This document shows, in pieces, positions 11,736-22,489 of a stretch of DNA of 64,000 nucleotides. Within the stretch, counting starts at the first letter, position 1. Every line of letters begins with the position of its first letter. Origin of the DNA: Apoda limacodes (lineage: Eukaryota; Arthropoda; Insecta; Lepidoptera; Limacodidae). The DNA lies in assembly GCA_946406115.1 (NCBI GenBank), contig OX291545.1:12476001-12540000 (forward strand), read 5' to 3'. Under the pieces are notes generated by a model. That model was given only the letters and a program-made list of their open reading frames with translations. It had not been told where the DNA came from and searched no databases. Position numbers and translations under genes: made by a program.

Positions 11736-12599
11736 CTTCTTTAAGCGCAGTCGGGTAAAAAATGTTTCTCAGTATTACTTTTTTAATAGTTGTACAATTT
11801 AAGCAGCTTTCTAAAATGTGTATTTTTAGTAGTTTTATAATAATTGATGTTTATATGGTTTTACTGGCTGTTGCCTGTGATCTCGTCTGCTTCAGTAATA
11901 TTGTTTAGACTTTTGAAGATTTAATGGGGGTTTGTTTTGACATCATGCTTGCCGAGTGCCGGTATACAACTTCCACTATAATTTGAGCACTCATAATAAC
12001 TATTGTGAGGTTCGTGTTAGCGTTGAATGCGATCGCACTAGTATCACAAATAAACTAAAGATAATTGTTTTAGTCTTTGTTATATAAGAACGGCCACATA
12101 AGTTTTCCTTATATATTTTCCAGGTAAAATACCAGGTCATTAACTATTTTATCTATACATATGGGCTCTACTTGGTGATAAAACCGTATATTATAGTGTA
12201 GTTTTAAAATTATGTAACTAAAATACGGTCGTTCTTTCTAGTGAATAAAACTTAAAACGCAGCACTTTGCTATGGAATTATGTAATTTTCGTGTATTTCA
12301 CGCGAATTTTATTTAGACTTTGGTTTTCCCATTACGAATTTAATTAAAATATTGTGACTTATTTATATATTAAAATATTTACTTACCTCTGCAGGCTTAC
12401 CTATGTCTTGTTTATTTTATTACTAGATAAGAGTCCGACAATTTTGTTTTAATATGGGAAAGAATGCATAGATAAACTGTATTTTTGACAACCAGTTTTT
12501 TTTTGTTAGATGTACAATTTGAGTTTTAGTTTAGTTAAGACAATGGATAGATGTTTAAATAGGTTTTATTTCAAAATTGAAGCTAATTACGCACAAAAA
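11736..12599. other. AT-rich DNA, no gene; may include the 3' UTR of the next LINE
   Basis: A phrase gaatgcgatcgcactag at 12026-12042 echoes 10528-10544. The part just left of 12600 follows the LINE stop codon at 12555-12557 and may be its 3' UTR, with a T-run at 12497-12504, but no clear end is seen. Confidence 0.4.
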
Positions 12600-13262
12600 A
12601 TAACAAACTATAATAAAACTAACTAAGAAACAATCAAATAAACCTGGTCCGCGTGGCATTGTGGCAAGAATGCAGGCTGCGTTTCCTCTTTGGACGGCTA
12701 AGCTAATCCTTTGAGCAAAATAGCAGCCCGCATTCCTGTCACCGCTGATTCCGATTAATCGAGGTAGTATTGACTTTAAGAAAGTTTTAGCACTTAAACC
12801 CCATGGACCCAGAGTCTCAACTGCAAACGGCACAAACTCATAGTTTCCTAGTAATGAGTTATATATGCGTCGTTTGCGAGACTCTGCAACTCGGGCTGCC
12901 CCTCCAGCTTTAAGTTTGGTCCTAGGGAGGTGAGACGGAGCCAGGGTATCGACGCAAGTTGCATCCCATATTAAGGCCCGTCCCTTCTCCCAGGGAATCA
13001 ACGATAAACCGTCCGGTCTTTTTCCGTCATCACGATTTATGCCATGAGGTTCTAAAATAGAAGGTATATTGATGGTGGAAAGAGACCTCTTGATTATATC
13101 GTTATTAGAACCATGCCTGGAGAGTCTACCTGCGCTTTTGATACAGTACAGTCCATGAAGTCCAAGGCGATCAACGTTTTTACCACACGGACATATGTGT
13201 GGATGGCAAATTGTGGCCCCGATTCGTATACCAACAGCAATTCGAAAACTCTCGTTGTCAAG
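12600..13262 (-). pseudogene. RLE-LINE segment: zinc knuckle and restriction-like endonuclease
   Basis: The knuckle is CPCGKNVDRLGLHGLYC (CX1CX9HX3C) near 13150-13200. The endonuclease core has KRPDG, with WDATCVDT about 15 residues on, fitting the K/R-PD...D pattern of restriction-like endonucleases that nick the target. It continues FVPFAVETLGPWGLSAK and SLAVQRGNAACILATM, then a short C-terminal tail. This part is free of stops, so it is the best-preserved piece. The nominal frame stop is at 12555; the natural protein end is probably near 12620. Confidence 0.75.
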
Positions 13263-13773
13263 TTCCCAGATTTGAAGAAGGAATACAATGAAGCCAATGA
13301 CCAGATTCCATTTCAGAAACTGCTAAAAGGCGCGCTTTGTCGCGATCATTGGTTAAATTTTGAACCGAATTATTAAAATTCAACTCAATCAGCGGAATAT
13401 CCCAAAGTTTTTGCGTTTTCTTTTCCATTGGAATATCCCGACTAGGACAAAGACTTTTCCAGGCTTCCAAAGCTTCCGCAGTGCCTACAATCTCAGTTTT
13501 CAAGTCTGCCATGATTGATTTGCAAAGATTGTCAACACTGTGTACGGAAGACAGAAAAGCTGGAAGAGCAATACTCGAAATTTTACGGATGCCTAAGCCT
13601 ACAAAATTTACAGGATTTGTAGCTTGATCCCATAAATTTTCAATTAAAGATAAATTTAGTATTTTTTCCACTGCTGACTTAAGGCTAGCATCCATAACCT
13701 TAAGAAATTCTGAAAAAATCCATACGGGGCTACAACGGTGAAGGTAAGTTAATTTTGGAACGAAAAGGCAGTG
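13258..13773 (-). pseudogene. RLE-LINE segment: region between RT and endonuclease
   Basis: In frame with the palm segment. It reads HCLFVPKLTYLHRCSPVW, then VNFVGLGIRKISSIALPAFL. GLGIR followed by ALPAFLSS is a conserved post-RT signature in relatives I recall. The frame ends at TGA (13258-13260); shifting by one base at about 13262 restores LDNESFRIAVGIRIGATICH, so a single-base deletion is likely. Confidence 0.7.
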
Positions 13774-14345
13774 TTATAAAATCGTAAATGCGATATGAGA
13801 ATTTAGAGTTGCAAGTTTGACAGAATGTTTCTCAAAATCTTTTAGTTGTGTATCTAAAATTGGTTTTATAGCACCTTGAAATAACGGAGCCCCTAGCAGT
13901 GAAAGATTGGCTTTAAACTTTTGAATTAAATTAGACAAATCGTCAAAAACTGTATCAAGCTTTCCCGCTGAGGTTCCATCGTCAAGATACCAAACATTTA
14001 GTTTCGAATTTAAAGATGAAATAATTGGGTGAATGGCTAAACTAAATAAAGCTGGGCCTAAAGGGTCACCCTGCTAAACGCCAGTTTCTGAAGATATTAA
14101 TATGTTTTCATAAATTAAATTTGAAGGGGAGCTATAGCTTTGCCAGACATATGGATAAATTTCAGGATTGTGTTTAAGGACTTCGTTCAGCAAGGTTACC
14201 CTGTCTATGGAATTTAATGCATTCCTGACATCTACTTTTAGCAGTAAATCTATTTCGTTCAATTGTACAAAAGTGCGAACTGAATGAACTGCTGCTTTGC
14301 ATCCGCATCTGCTGCCAAACCCTAGTTGCTTTGGTTGAAATTTGG
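13774..14345 (-). pseudogene. RLE-LINE segment: reverse transcriptase palm with YLDD
   Basis: Motif A is LLLKVDVRNALNSID (near 14200-14250). Next comes GV, then a TAG at 14074-14076 where the family has a Gln codon (one C to T change), then QGDPLGPALFSLAIHP, and the metal-binding YLDD at 13978-13989. DDLSNLIQKFKANLSLLGAPL shows a deletion after the palm, because residues normally between IQKF and the NLSLLGAPL region are absent. A TAA at 13774-13776 breaks the frame again. Confidence 0.8.
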
Positions 14346-14620
14346 ATCCTTAAGGTGGAAACAATGTGCTTGCAAGCGAGCTTAGATGTTAAACGTCGAA
14401 AAGTACAACCAATCGCTATCGGTCGAATGCCTCCATCTTTTTTATTAAATGCGCAAAGTCTCGCACCATACAGTAATTTAGTAAAAGATGGATTCACTTT
14501 ACCTGATAGCATAAAATTGCATAATTTTGTAACGTCGCTCAAGAGACACCTGCCGGCATCACCAGCGGATGTTCGACGTCGAGAACGACGATATGCTTGC
14601 AAACGTGTCCAAATCTTCAA
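14345..14620 (-). pseudogene. RLE-LINE segment: reverse transcriptase, finger subdomain
   Basis: Reads SAGDAGRCLLSDVTKLCNFM, then YGARLCAFNKKDGGIRPIAI. The KKDGGIRPIA stretch with RRLTSKLACK is the conserved RT motif just before the palm. The frame is +1 relative to the next segment; switching frame at about 14345 restores QLGFGSRCGCKAAVHSVRTF, so one frameshift lies there. Confidence 0.75.
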
Positions 14621-15098
14621 CCTGTAAGAAGGAATGTGATAAAGTGGGTGGGTCCGGCATCAAAGAGGATAAATCGATGACAGGATGCTTATCGCGTAGG
14701 TCTTTTATCGTATCATCATTGAAAGGAGCGAGGCAATCATCAGAAAATAGCATACGTGCTGCGTTTCTTAAATCACCGTCCAATACTTTGGATTCAACAT
14801 TTTTTTTCCAATATGGTTTATGTGTTTTTGTTGGTTTATTAGAAATAAGGTTTTAAAGTGACACATTTTTCTGAGAATTTTGTTTTAAAGTAGTAGTTAA
14901 AGATTGGCCGCTCTCTTTATTTGCATGAAGATGCCTATATGCAAATGTAAAAAGATTTTGCCAACTTACTAGTGAATTATCTAGAATACATTTATTAATC
15001 GTAACAGAAAGAGATTTTGCAATGTGAACCCTCGCTCCTCTAGGAATCCTTTTGAAAATTGGCAAACATCTTCTTAGATCAGACAAGGTTTTTTCGAA
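14559..15098 (-). pseudogene. RLE-LINE segment: linker ahead of the reverse transcriptase
   Basis: In the same frame as the finger segment. It reads DLRRCLPIFKRIPRGARVHI, then after a TAA at 14853-14855 KVLDGDLRNAARMLFSDDC and KDLRDKHPVIDL. The aa order resembles the conserved pre-RT region (charged, then SxDD, then KHP) of a large family of animal RT proteins known to me. It ends SSFSTSN and then runs out of frame: the usual region between this and the next segment is missing, which implies a deletion plus a frameshift near 14600. Confidence 0.65.
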
Positions 15099-15305
15099 TC
15101 ATGCATCGATGTTGTTTTGAGAAGGAGGAAAGTTACAATCAGATGAATTAGTAATGGGAGGAGGCAACGAAAGTGAAATGGTATTTTTGTGACAGCGAGA
15201 TGTGTGTATTTTCAGTCCCTTTTCGGTATTAAATGATTTATCTGTAATACAAATGTGACAGCGAAAAACATTTTGTTGAGATAGAATCGGGGCAACCGTT
15301 GCCAT
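15099..15305 (-). pseudogene. RLE-LINE segment: N-terminal C2H2 zinc finger
   Basis: Begins with ATG at 15303-15305 (MATVAPILSQ). CHIC at about residues 16-19 and HTSRCH at about 34-39 give CX2CX14HX4H, a nucleic-acid-binding finger of the kind R2-type elements use to hold target DNA or element RNA. The segment ends at a TGA (15099-15101); the frame continues beyond it, so the stop is a mutation and not a natural end. Confidence 0.7.
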
Positions 15306-16430
15306 TCACAAATTAAAATATTAACTTAAAAAATAAATGTAAATGTACTTACCTAAAAAGTTAACTTTAAATAATAATGCAAATATGCGAAATTATAAAT
15401 TAAAAATGAAATAAACTAATAAACATGATTTCACATAAGAAAAGATCAAAGTCATTCGAAATGTCATAACAAATTAGGTAGGTGTCTTCTTGGCGTCTTC
15501 AAAACTCGCACTGCGAAGCTGCAGCAGGAAAAATAGCTTCTGTTGCCTGGTTACCAAAACGTGTCCTCGGCGAAAAATGATGCTCAAAATATGATGATCA
15601 GCTGGTAATGGAATTAGCGTTGCGCACTGCACATTACATAAAATCTAATAATTGTGCACGTATAGGCAGATGTGAAAATTATTTTTAAACTTTGTTTGGG
15701 GTTCAATTCACGTTAATACATTAAATTTAATATAAATATGTAAAATTTTAAAGTCATCTATTTGACATTTTTTTTTTTTTTTTGGATAGATGTTGGTTTT
15801 TTTGCAAGAACTCTTACTTACTTCTTTCAGATGGGAAACAGAAAAAGATTAAGAGAGTCGTAGAATTATTTTTAGAATCATGTTACTATTGTGAGACATC
15901 CCTAAAATGTTCTTTACAGGGTTCTTATCACGATGTATTAAAGTTTTTAGCTCCCGATATTTTAATGCTGTTACACATCAAGACCACGGGATGACTGGCA
16001 TTTTTGTGGGTGGAAAAAACTGACTTACTGAATATGACTTACAAAAGAGTTGTAGCTTGAATATGATTTTTATCATCTTGTGTCTACCTATAAAGAAAGA
16101 ACCACTCTATAGCTTTCGTGTAATGAAAATATAGATATCAAACATTTTAGATAAATACGCAATTAAATGCAAAAAAAAATCTATCATTATTGTAACATCT
16201 TCGCGTTTCAAATTATTAAAACAGTCTTACTTTATTTAACACCTCGTTATCTCCAAGTAAGATTAAACCAAACACAAGAACATCTCCATTGCTTTAATTA
16301 TTTGAGTAAGCGTGCCTCCAAATCAAGCACAGCATCATAGCCTGATTATCCTCGGCTCATAATTTCCATCTTAAGCTTAATAGCACCGTAACCTAATAAA
16401 TAACAGTGACATTTGTTTTCGGTGGTAAGC
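15306..16430. other. AT-rich DNA, no gene
   Basis: May begin with the 5' UTR of the minus-strand LINE. Nothing else recognised. A T-run occupies 15769-15783. Confidence 0.4.
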
Positions 16431-16930
16431 CCCACCCTCCGTCACAACAGAGCCCAATCCCACCGGCGCGGCCGCGCGGCACGGGCTGCCTCGCTGCTGT
16501 ATGTAAATAGTTTACCAAAAAGTCTCCGCTCGTCCATCAACCGTGTCACATAAATTATGCCGCGGCGAATCCGCGGCCGAATCATTGTCTGACTTTTATC
16601 TTATTACGTACATCTCCCGATTTTGTTCGCGTCATATTTCTTCTGACTTATCGACTTTTATCTATCGTTTTGTGGCGAGTCGCGCTATCGATCACCCGAT
16701 CCCTGTCGCGGGCCGACAAATTTGTCTCCGAATGTTTTGAGTGGATTAGTCGAACTGTCGCTGTCGGCCGGTGGTTGACTAATATGCTGGTGGGGTTATT
16801 TGGAGCGCACATCGTCTTATGTCCTTTATCTGATGATGACCGAGCAGGGGTCACTTGGACACGGACGCCCGTCGCGATCGTCTGCTGTCTCCACCGCTTT
16901 ACATACCAAACCGATTGATCTCAAATGTCT
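16431..16930. promoter_or_regulatory. CpG-rich unique block, candidate regulatory DNA
   Basis: Contains cggcgcggccgcgcggcacg and ccgcggcgaatccgcgg, with overlapping short frames that resemble no protein. Composition stands out from the AT-rich flanks. No repeat match is seen. A regulatory role is inferred, not shown. Confidence 0.25.
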
Positions 16931-18067
16931 ACGAGCTTTTCAAATGTTTGTAACAACCTATTGTGTCATGAATTCCACTATTTAAGAATGTTTATTTATA
17001 CATATCAATAATTAATATATGACTATATAGGCCATTAATATAGGAACCCTTTTTAGTTTCACCATATTACATAATTCTGTATGTAATCACTTAAACATAA
17101 TTGAACTCTGCAAAGCGAAGTTAAATCACGTACTTTCCTTAGTAATTTAATACCGTCAAAATAAATATACCTACCTTTTTTTTTTTGCGAAAATTTTTTC
17201 TAAGTTAGTGGCAAAACGAGAATTAACGTTTTTCATATACATACTAAACTAATTCCGTATTAAACTAGCGCCACTGATCGGCATGCATGCACTTTTTGAA
17301 GAGTATTAGCGTGAATTTAGCGCGTTCTACAGTGCCAATACTATAAACACAGAGTCTGCGTGTGATTTCTAATACTACGGTTATATTGTGAAGAATCTGG
17401 CTGCCTACAAAACAGTAGTCGCAGCACGTAGACTATCACAAGATCTGATGTCCACGTCACCCGACACCCGACTCCGGTGGCATTCTCGGGATCCGCGTTA
17501 AATTAATGAAAACATATACCATAAAGAGTTGGACACATCTGCCTCTTATGAATGAAATTCCAACCAGCACGGGCCCGAATCCTTTTTTATGATTGTCATA
17601 AATTAAAGGGCCAATTTCCAGCGAGTGTCACAGCACAGATAAAAGGAGTCATTTTTATAATATCCTCAGCATTTAACAAGGATACAAATAATGCCCACGC
17701 ATATTCACGCTGCCATAAGACGCACCTTAGCTCTGGTCTCTGCTAAACTGTTAATATAAATAATGAACTGTGTTATGGCGGACGTAGGTAGCTGAGGGTG
17801 TTAACTAACAAGTCCTTTGTATTGGGTATCGTAACTTGGAATTGATTATGAAATGGATGACGGGGGTCAAGCGGATTATCGCGTTTTGAAACCCTTCGCC
17901 AACTCACTTTGGTTTTTATTAAGTTTAACATTTTTCTTAAATATTAAAATGTTAGTGTATGTATAAGAATAAATTCACTATTTATTATCTTCAACGTATT
18001 TGAATATTACTCCCGGTGCGGATAGTGCAATTCACATGCCTTTCTTTTCCTGACTTATGCACTCTTA
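16931..18067. other. Unique DNA, no gene
   Basis: A T-run at 17178-17188 and a GC-richer stretch near 17400-17500. Frames such as 17552-17746 match nothing known to me. Confidence 0.4.
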
Positions 18068-18175
18068 CTCACGATGTTTTCCTTCACCGAAAGCAAGTAG
18101 TATGAATAATCAATGTGCTTGAAATATAAGAAAAAGAATTATTGTTACAAGTCGGGTTTAAACCTCAGTACACGA
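18068..18175 (-). mobile_element. SINE fragment, minus strand
   Basis: Reverse of the 6.3-kb SINE body: 'cggtgaaggaaaacatcg' read from about 18099 back to 18071. A B-box relic aggtttaaacccgac lies upstream on the minus strand, near 18151-18165. Decayed and truncated. Confidence 0.6.
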
Positions 18176-18222
18176 AAATGCATGGTGCTAATTAAAATAC
18201 CAAATTTAGACCATTTGCATAA

Positions 18223-18418
18223 GTTTTTTTTTATGCCACTAATGTGGCAAACAAGCTTGAGGTCCGCCTGATGGTAAGCGGACACCGTAGCCAATAGACG
18301 CTTGCAACACCAAAGGTATCACTCGCCCTTTGTCGACCCTTCAAAAATCTAATTACTTCTTTCTTGAAGAACCCCATACAGTAGTCCTTAAAGAAAACAT
18401 TGGCAGGCTCATTCCAAG
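18223..18418 (-). mobile_element. LINE family L1 3' tail, minus strand
   Basis: The poly-A tail appears as a T-run at 18223-18232. Next is the 3' UTR (gccactaatgtggcaaacaa in plus-strand terms) and the last coding bases, up to the WNEL codons near 18415. 5'-truncated to about 195 bases. Confidence 0.75.
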
Positions 18419-18613
18419 TACAAGATTTTATCTACGACTGAGAAATAAACCGACAAAACTATTACCACTACCAACCTAGTTATTTTTGACCACCGGCTAG
18501 AAAAATTTTGTTGCACTCTATGTATTATTTTGCCACCCTTTGCCGCGTATTGAAAATTGCCTTTTTTCAGAAAACGTGCATGGATATTGGTATATTGGTC
18601 CTTCCGCTTTCTA

Positions 18614-18747
18614 TGTACAGCGCTACCAACTTTTCCGACCTTCTGTTAGTGGTTGGTCGCTAGTGTCGTCGTAAGTTCACAGTATTTCAACACGGCGACT
18701 GTAATTTTGAGATTTGACCATCGGGTCATAAAAGGTTGTTGCATGTA
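18614..18747 (+). mobile_element. MITE family F, copy 2
   Basis: Imperfect TIRs gtacagcgctaccaac and gttgttgcatgta enclose ggtcgctagtgtcgtcgtaa and cgggtcataaaa. Same order and length as the 11.0-kb copy. Confidence 0.55.
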
Positions 18748-18759
18748 AATATTTTGGCT

Positions 18760-19810
18760 GTACGGGTCTTTGTCTAATTTTTTTTGAAGTGAAAACTTCT
18801 TTAGCGGCGTTGTGCACTTTTTTTGGTATGGGTAAAAAATTATAAACTCGCGTCAGGTCACGTGTCCTTATCGTGGAAATTCGTAAGACGGAAACCGTAA
18901 TGCCACGCCTATTATAATTTTTATTTTTAGTATTCGCGATTATGAGTAGTACAGGGAGGTTAGATATGGAATTTTAATTCTATGACAGATTGCGATGTCA
19001 AATATACTACGTCAAAAAAGTAAATAAACGAACATTATTTTTAAATAATGATGGCAGATCTTGTATGGCGTGCAGTAAATTGTAAATCTTTATATATAAA
19101 TAATTGTACTGTACGTGTGTATGTCACTGTAGAACTCCTAAACGGCTGGACCGATTTGAATGATTTTTGAAGTGAAAACTTCTTTAGCGGCGCTGTGCAC
19201 TTTTTTGTGATGGGTAAAAACTGTTAAACTCGCGTAAGGTCACGTGACCTTTATTTACATTAGGTTAGTTTTTATTTTTAGTATATGGCGATTATGAGTA
19301 GTACAGGGACGTTGTTTGTTTGTTTGTTTGTTTGTTTGTTTGTTTGTTTGTTTGTTTGTTTGTTTGTTTGTTTGTTTGTTTGTTTGTTTGTTTGTTTGTT
19401 TGTTTGTTTGTTTGTTTGTTTGTTTGTTTGTTTGTTTGTTTGTTTGTTTGTTAAAATAAATATAATATTATTATTATCATAATTAAATAAGTCATTAAAA
19501 TGATAAAAAATCTAATAATAATACTGTGGTACCGTAGCGAGCACTTTTTTTTGATGGGTAAAAACTGATAAACTCGCGTCAGGTCACGTGTCCTGATCGA
19601 AAATTCGTAAGAGGTCACTTGCGTTAGGACACGTGACCTTTATTTACATTAGGTTAGTTTTTATTTTTAGTATATGGCGATTATGAGTAGTAAAGGGAGG
19701 TTGAATATGGGATTTTAATTCTATGACAGATTAAGCTGTCAAATATACAACGTCAAAAAAGTAAATAAACAAAAGTTATTATTTTTAATAAATAAATATG
19801 GATAAGAAGT
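18760..19810 (+). mobile_element. Helitron-like repeat cluster with three related blocks
   Basis: Three partial copies of one block lie in tandem at about 18788-19045, 19168-19312 and 19533-19790. Each has the words gcactttttt, atgggtaaaaa, actcgcgt(c/a)aggtcacgtg, and ggcgattatgagtagta. 'cggctggaccgatttgaat' at 19142-19160 is the diagnostic phrase of lepidopteran non-autonomous Helitrons. No Rep/helicase coding is present. End points of single elements are not clear. Confidence 0.5.
19313..19452 (+). repeat. (GTTT)n microsatellite, about 35 perfect units
   Basis: 140 bases of uninterrupted gttt, lying where the sister blocks have non-repetitive gttgaatatgg. An apparent reading frame of FVCL repeats across it is an artefact of the array. 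Confidence 0.95.
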
Positions 19811-19954
19811 GATGGGAAGTAAATAGCGAGTATGTTTTCACTTCTTCCGGCACTCCTGGAGTGCAACACTTTTTTTTATTTATCTATTTTTTATGCAGCG
19901 CATCGAGAGGAACATCAAAGTCAATTGTCAGATTTATATTTCAACATTTAGAAA

Positions 19955-20130
19955 CAGCGGGCCGATTCCGTAAAAAGATTGCTAACCTTTTTGAAAGAAA
20001 TAAGATATACATTGCGGTTTCGCGACAATCGATGAATTTCATACGTCTTTTCAAATACGCAATGTATATCTTATTTCTATAGATTTCGACCGAGAATTGT
20101 TAGCTGTCATTTTACGGAGTCGAGCCGCAG
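19955..20130 (+). mobile_element. MITE family D, copy 1
   Basis: About 175 bp with TIRs agcgggccgattccgtaa and ttacggagtcgagccgc, and an inner hairpin whose arms read gatatacattgcgg and gcaatgtatatc. Nearly the whole element folds back on itself. The second copy is at 47756-47933. Non-coding. Confidence 0.65.
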
Positions 20131-20470
20131 GAGTACATATGTTATTTCAGAATTAATGTTTGCAAAATTGCGTGAAACTGAGCAAGTTTGTAAGCATATT
20201 TTTCCTGTTAAATATGACATTTATTGAATAAGAATATACCTACACAGTGATCTACAAGATATACGGATAACCATGATTTTACTTAAAAATCCTTTTTAAT
20301 TTACAAAAACGAAGGGAAAAATCTGTTAACTCATCCCTTTTTTTTCCAGTTGTAACCCTATTACTTTTAATTTTTTTTTTCAAAACACTATAAAAATATT
20401 TTTCCTTCCCCTTAATTCCTTATTGCTTAGGAATAATTTGGTATTTGTGTTTTTTGATTATGTTTTATTA
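20131..20470. other. AT-rich DNA, no gene
   Basis: T-rich; nothing recognised. Confidence 0.4.
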
Positions 20471-21329
20471 TCTATACTCTATACTAATATTATAAAGAGG
20501 AAATATTTGATTGTTTGTTTGTATTGAATAGGATTCGAAACTACTGGACCGATTTGAAAAATTCTTTTACCATTAGAAGCCGACATTATCCCTGATGAAC
20601 ATAGACTATTTTTTACCGCGGGAAAATGCTTCATTCCTACGGGAAAACGGGTAATAGGACAACGGGTAGTGAGAATTATCCTTCCGAACATTCCTAATTA
20701 CCTACTTAATTGCGTAATTACTTCCTTTTTCACTTCTAAATGGCTGAACCGATTGGGTTGAAATTTTATATGGGTATTTCGATGGTTTTCTGGATGATTA
20801 AAAAATACATATCACCCGGTAAATACATATCATTGGACCCGGTAGGTGGCGCTGCTGTCGGTATGTCAACTACTAAACGCCTTGACCGATTCGGTTGAAA
20901 TTTTGTATGTATATTACCATGGTTTCACAGACACGAATGTATTATCGGTCTACAATCAAATTAAAGTGTAAGTATATTGGCAGAATGTTATTTATACCAC
21001 GGCACCTATATTTAAATAGCCACCATTGCACGAGCCCTGATTAAGCTTATATGTAGGTATATACCTACTTACCTATAGGTACTTATATAAAATGAGAGTT
21101 GGAAGGTTGTATTTCTATACAAACATACATTTGTCAGTTTTTAAGCTAAAATGCATGAAAAATGGTATTTGGCTAAAGTTTGAAAATTATGATTGTCGCT
21201 TTTGGAAAATCATCTTCTGGAGGGCAAAATAGGGAATGAAAATTCCGATATATTTGTATATATACAAAATGTTTTTCAAAAGTCCACGTGGACGAAATAG
21301 CGGTAATAAGATAACTTGGTTTTGTCTAG
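20471..21329 (+). mobile_element. Candidate non-autonomous Helitron, possibly composite
   Basis: The left end reads a|tctatac, followed by ctatactaatattataaag, the usual lepidopteran Helitron start. 'actactggaccgatttgaa' follows. At the right, tccacgtggacgaaatagcg leads to CTAG at 21326-21329 followed by T, as Helitrons end. Inside, aaatggctgaaccgattggg and ccgattcggttgaaattttg show extra head-like pieces, so more than one element may be fused or nested. No Rep/Hel protein. Confidence 0.5.
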
Positions 21330-21334
21330 TATAT

Positions 21335-21920
21335 ATCTCACTGGGTCGGAAAGGCTCACTTTTTCGTTTAAAATCTGATTAAATCTGCGTGGAAAAGCCT
21401 ACTTTATCCGGATGCGCGCAATTTTTTTTTTTAATTCTACAAAGACATAATGAAACCGTCCGAAATGCGGGTCGTCCTTACTACTTCATACAATAGTGAT
21501 CCGTTAATATCACTTTAGTTTAATTTTTGATACTATTGCATTAAAGATAATGTTTTGTTTAATGTTATTTAACAGATAATAGGAATTAATAAGTGTTAAG
21601 TATAATACATACAACAAGAACAACAAATACAACAAGAATCAATAAGTATTAAATCTAATTTTTGTTCTAAGAATTAAAAAATTGGCATGGTGCAAATTCG
21701 AAAAAAAAAAACATTTTTGGAATTACGTCGTAGGTACATCATTTTGGTTGTTTTTACTTAAAACTTAATAATGAAAAACATGAGTAACTCCACCAGTGAC
21801 GTAAAATACGTAAGTTTATCCGCGAAAAATATTGTGCGATTTGTTGACTACATGCAAAAGGCGCCCAACCTATTTCAGAGACTTATAATGTTGTTATTAT
21901 GTTACCAATACTTAATTAAA
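21335..21920 (+). repeat. Unassigned repeat H, copy 1, with a 66-codon frame
   Basis: Matches 50527-51235 over most of its length, for example tgcgtggaaaagcctacttt, gtttaatttttgatactatt and aactccaccagtgacgtaaa. An ATG at 21771 opens a frame, MSNSTSDVKYVSLSAKNIVR, ending at 21971. The K-IV-x2-VDYM pattern recalls short helix-turn-helix leaders ahead of some transposases, but the frame is too short to assign. In the other copy the same frame is stopped early. Confidence 0.55.
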
Positions 21921-21974
21921 CTATTAATAAAATTGCACATTGACTATGTTCCATATTTTTGCTTGAAATAAATT

Positions 21975-22489
21975 TTAAATGATAGTAAGGTATCCCAATG
22001 TGTTTAATTGAAAACAGAAATTTGGCGGTCGATTATATTTTTTGTAAGAAAAAATGAAAGTATAAATAAAAAAACCACATTTACTAAAAAATCTTCAAAG
22101 GAAAAAAAATATTAACTTACTATTGATTCTTCAACGAAATAAGAAAGCGCTCTACATTAATAGTAGGTAATTCTTGTTGGAGAAGAAGAAGAAGTACTAA
22201 TTTTATTGTTTTCATTTATTGTCCGTCATTAAAATTCCAAATAGGTACTAAGACGAGTAGGTGATTATAAAACCATTTTATAATAAAACCAAAAACAAAA
22301 ACAAAAATAAAAGATATATTTTTGGTCTGATTGTTTCTTCGTAGTTCATATTTTTATACAGCCAAATATACCTATACTAACGAAAAAAACTAAACAGAAG
22401 ACCTTATTTTTAGCAAATATGTACGCTTGACGCTATGACTATGAAAAAGCATATTTTTTAAAACCTTGTCTCTAAATTCATTAGTTAAA
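21975..22489. other. AT-rich DNA, no gene
   Basis: Nothing recognised apart from A/AAAC runs near 22290-22315. Confidence 0.4.

Larger units (their letters stand above)
12600..15305 (-). pseudogene. Restriction-like-endonuclease non-LTR retrotransposon, decayed
   Basis: A single minus-strand polyprotein can be followed from 15305 to about 12600. Order: N-terminal C2H2 finger; linker; reverse transcriptase with KKDGGIRPIAIG, motif A VDVRNALNSID, QGDPLGP and YLDD; a C-terminal domain; a CPCG..H..C knuckle; and a KRPDG..WD endonuclease region. This order (finger, RT, knuckle, restriction-like endonuclease at the C end) is that of the R2-type group, which cuts one DNA strand and primes reverse transcription on it. 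The copy is dead: in-frame stops at 15099, 14853, 14074 and 13774, frameshifts near 14600, 14345 and 13262, and at least two internal deletions. Clade not resolved: R2-like and Utopia-like families are both possible. Segments are listed below. Confidence 0.85.

Noticed and set aside
12555..13001. 148-codon frame as a separate host gene
   Set aside because: It is the endonuclease end of the decayed LINE; the same frame continues upstream to about 13262 without a break.
19285..19482. Reading frame of repeated FVCL residues
   Set aside because: It is a translation of the (GTTT)n microsatellite.
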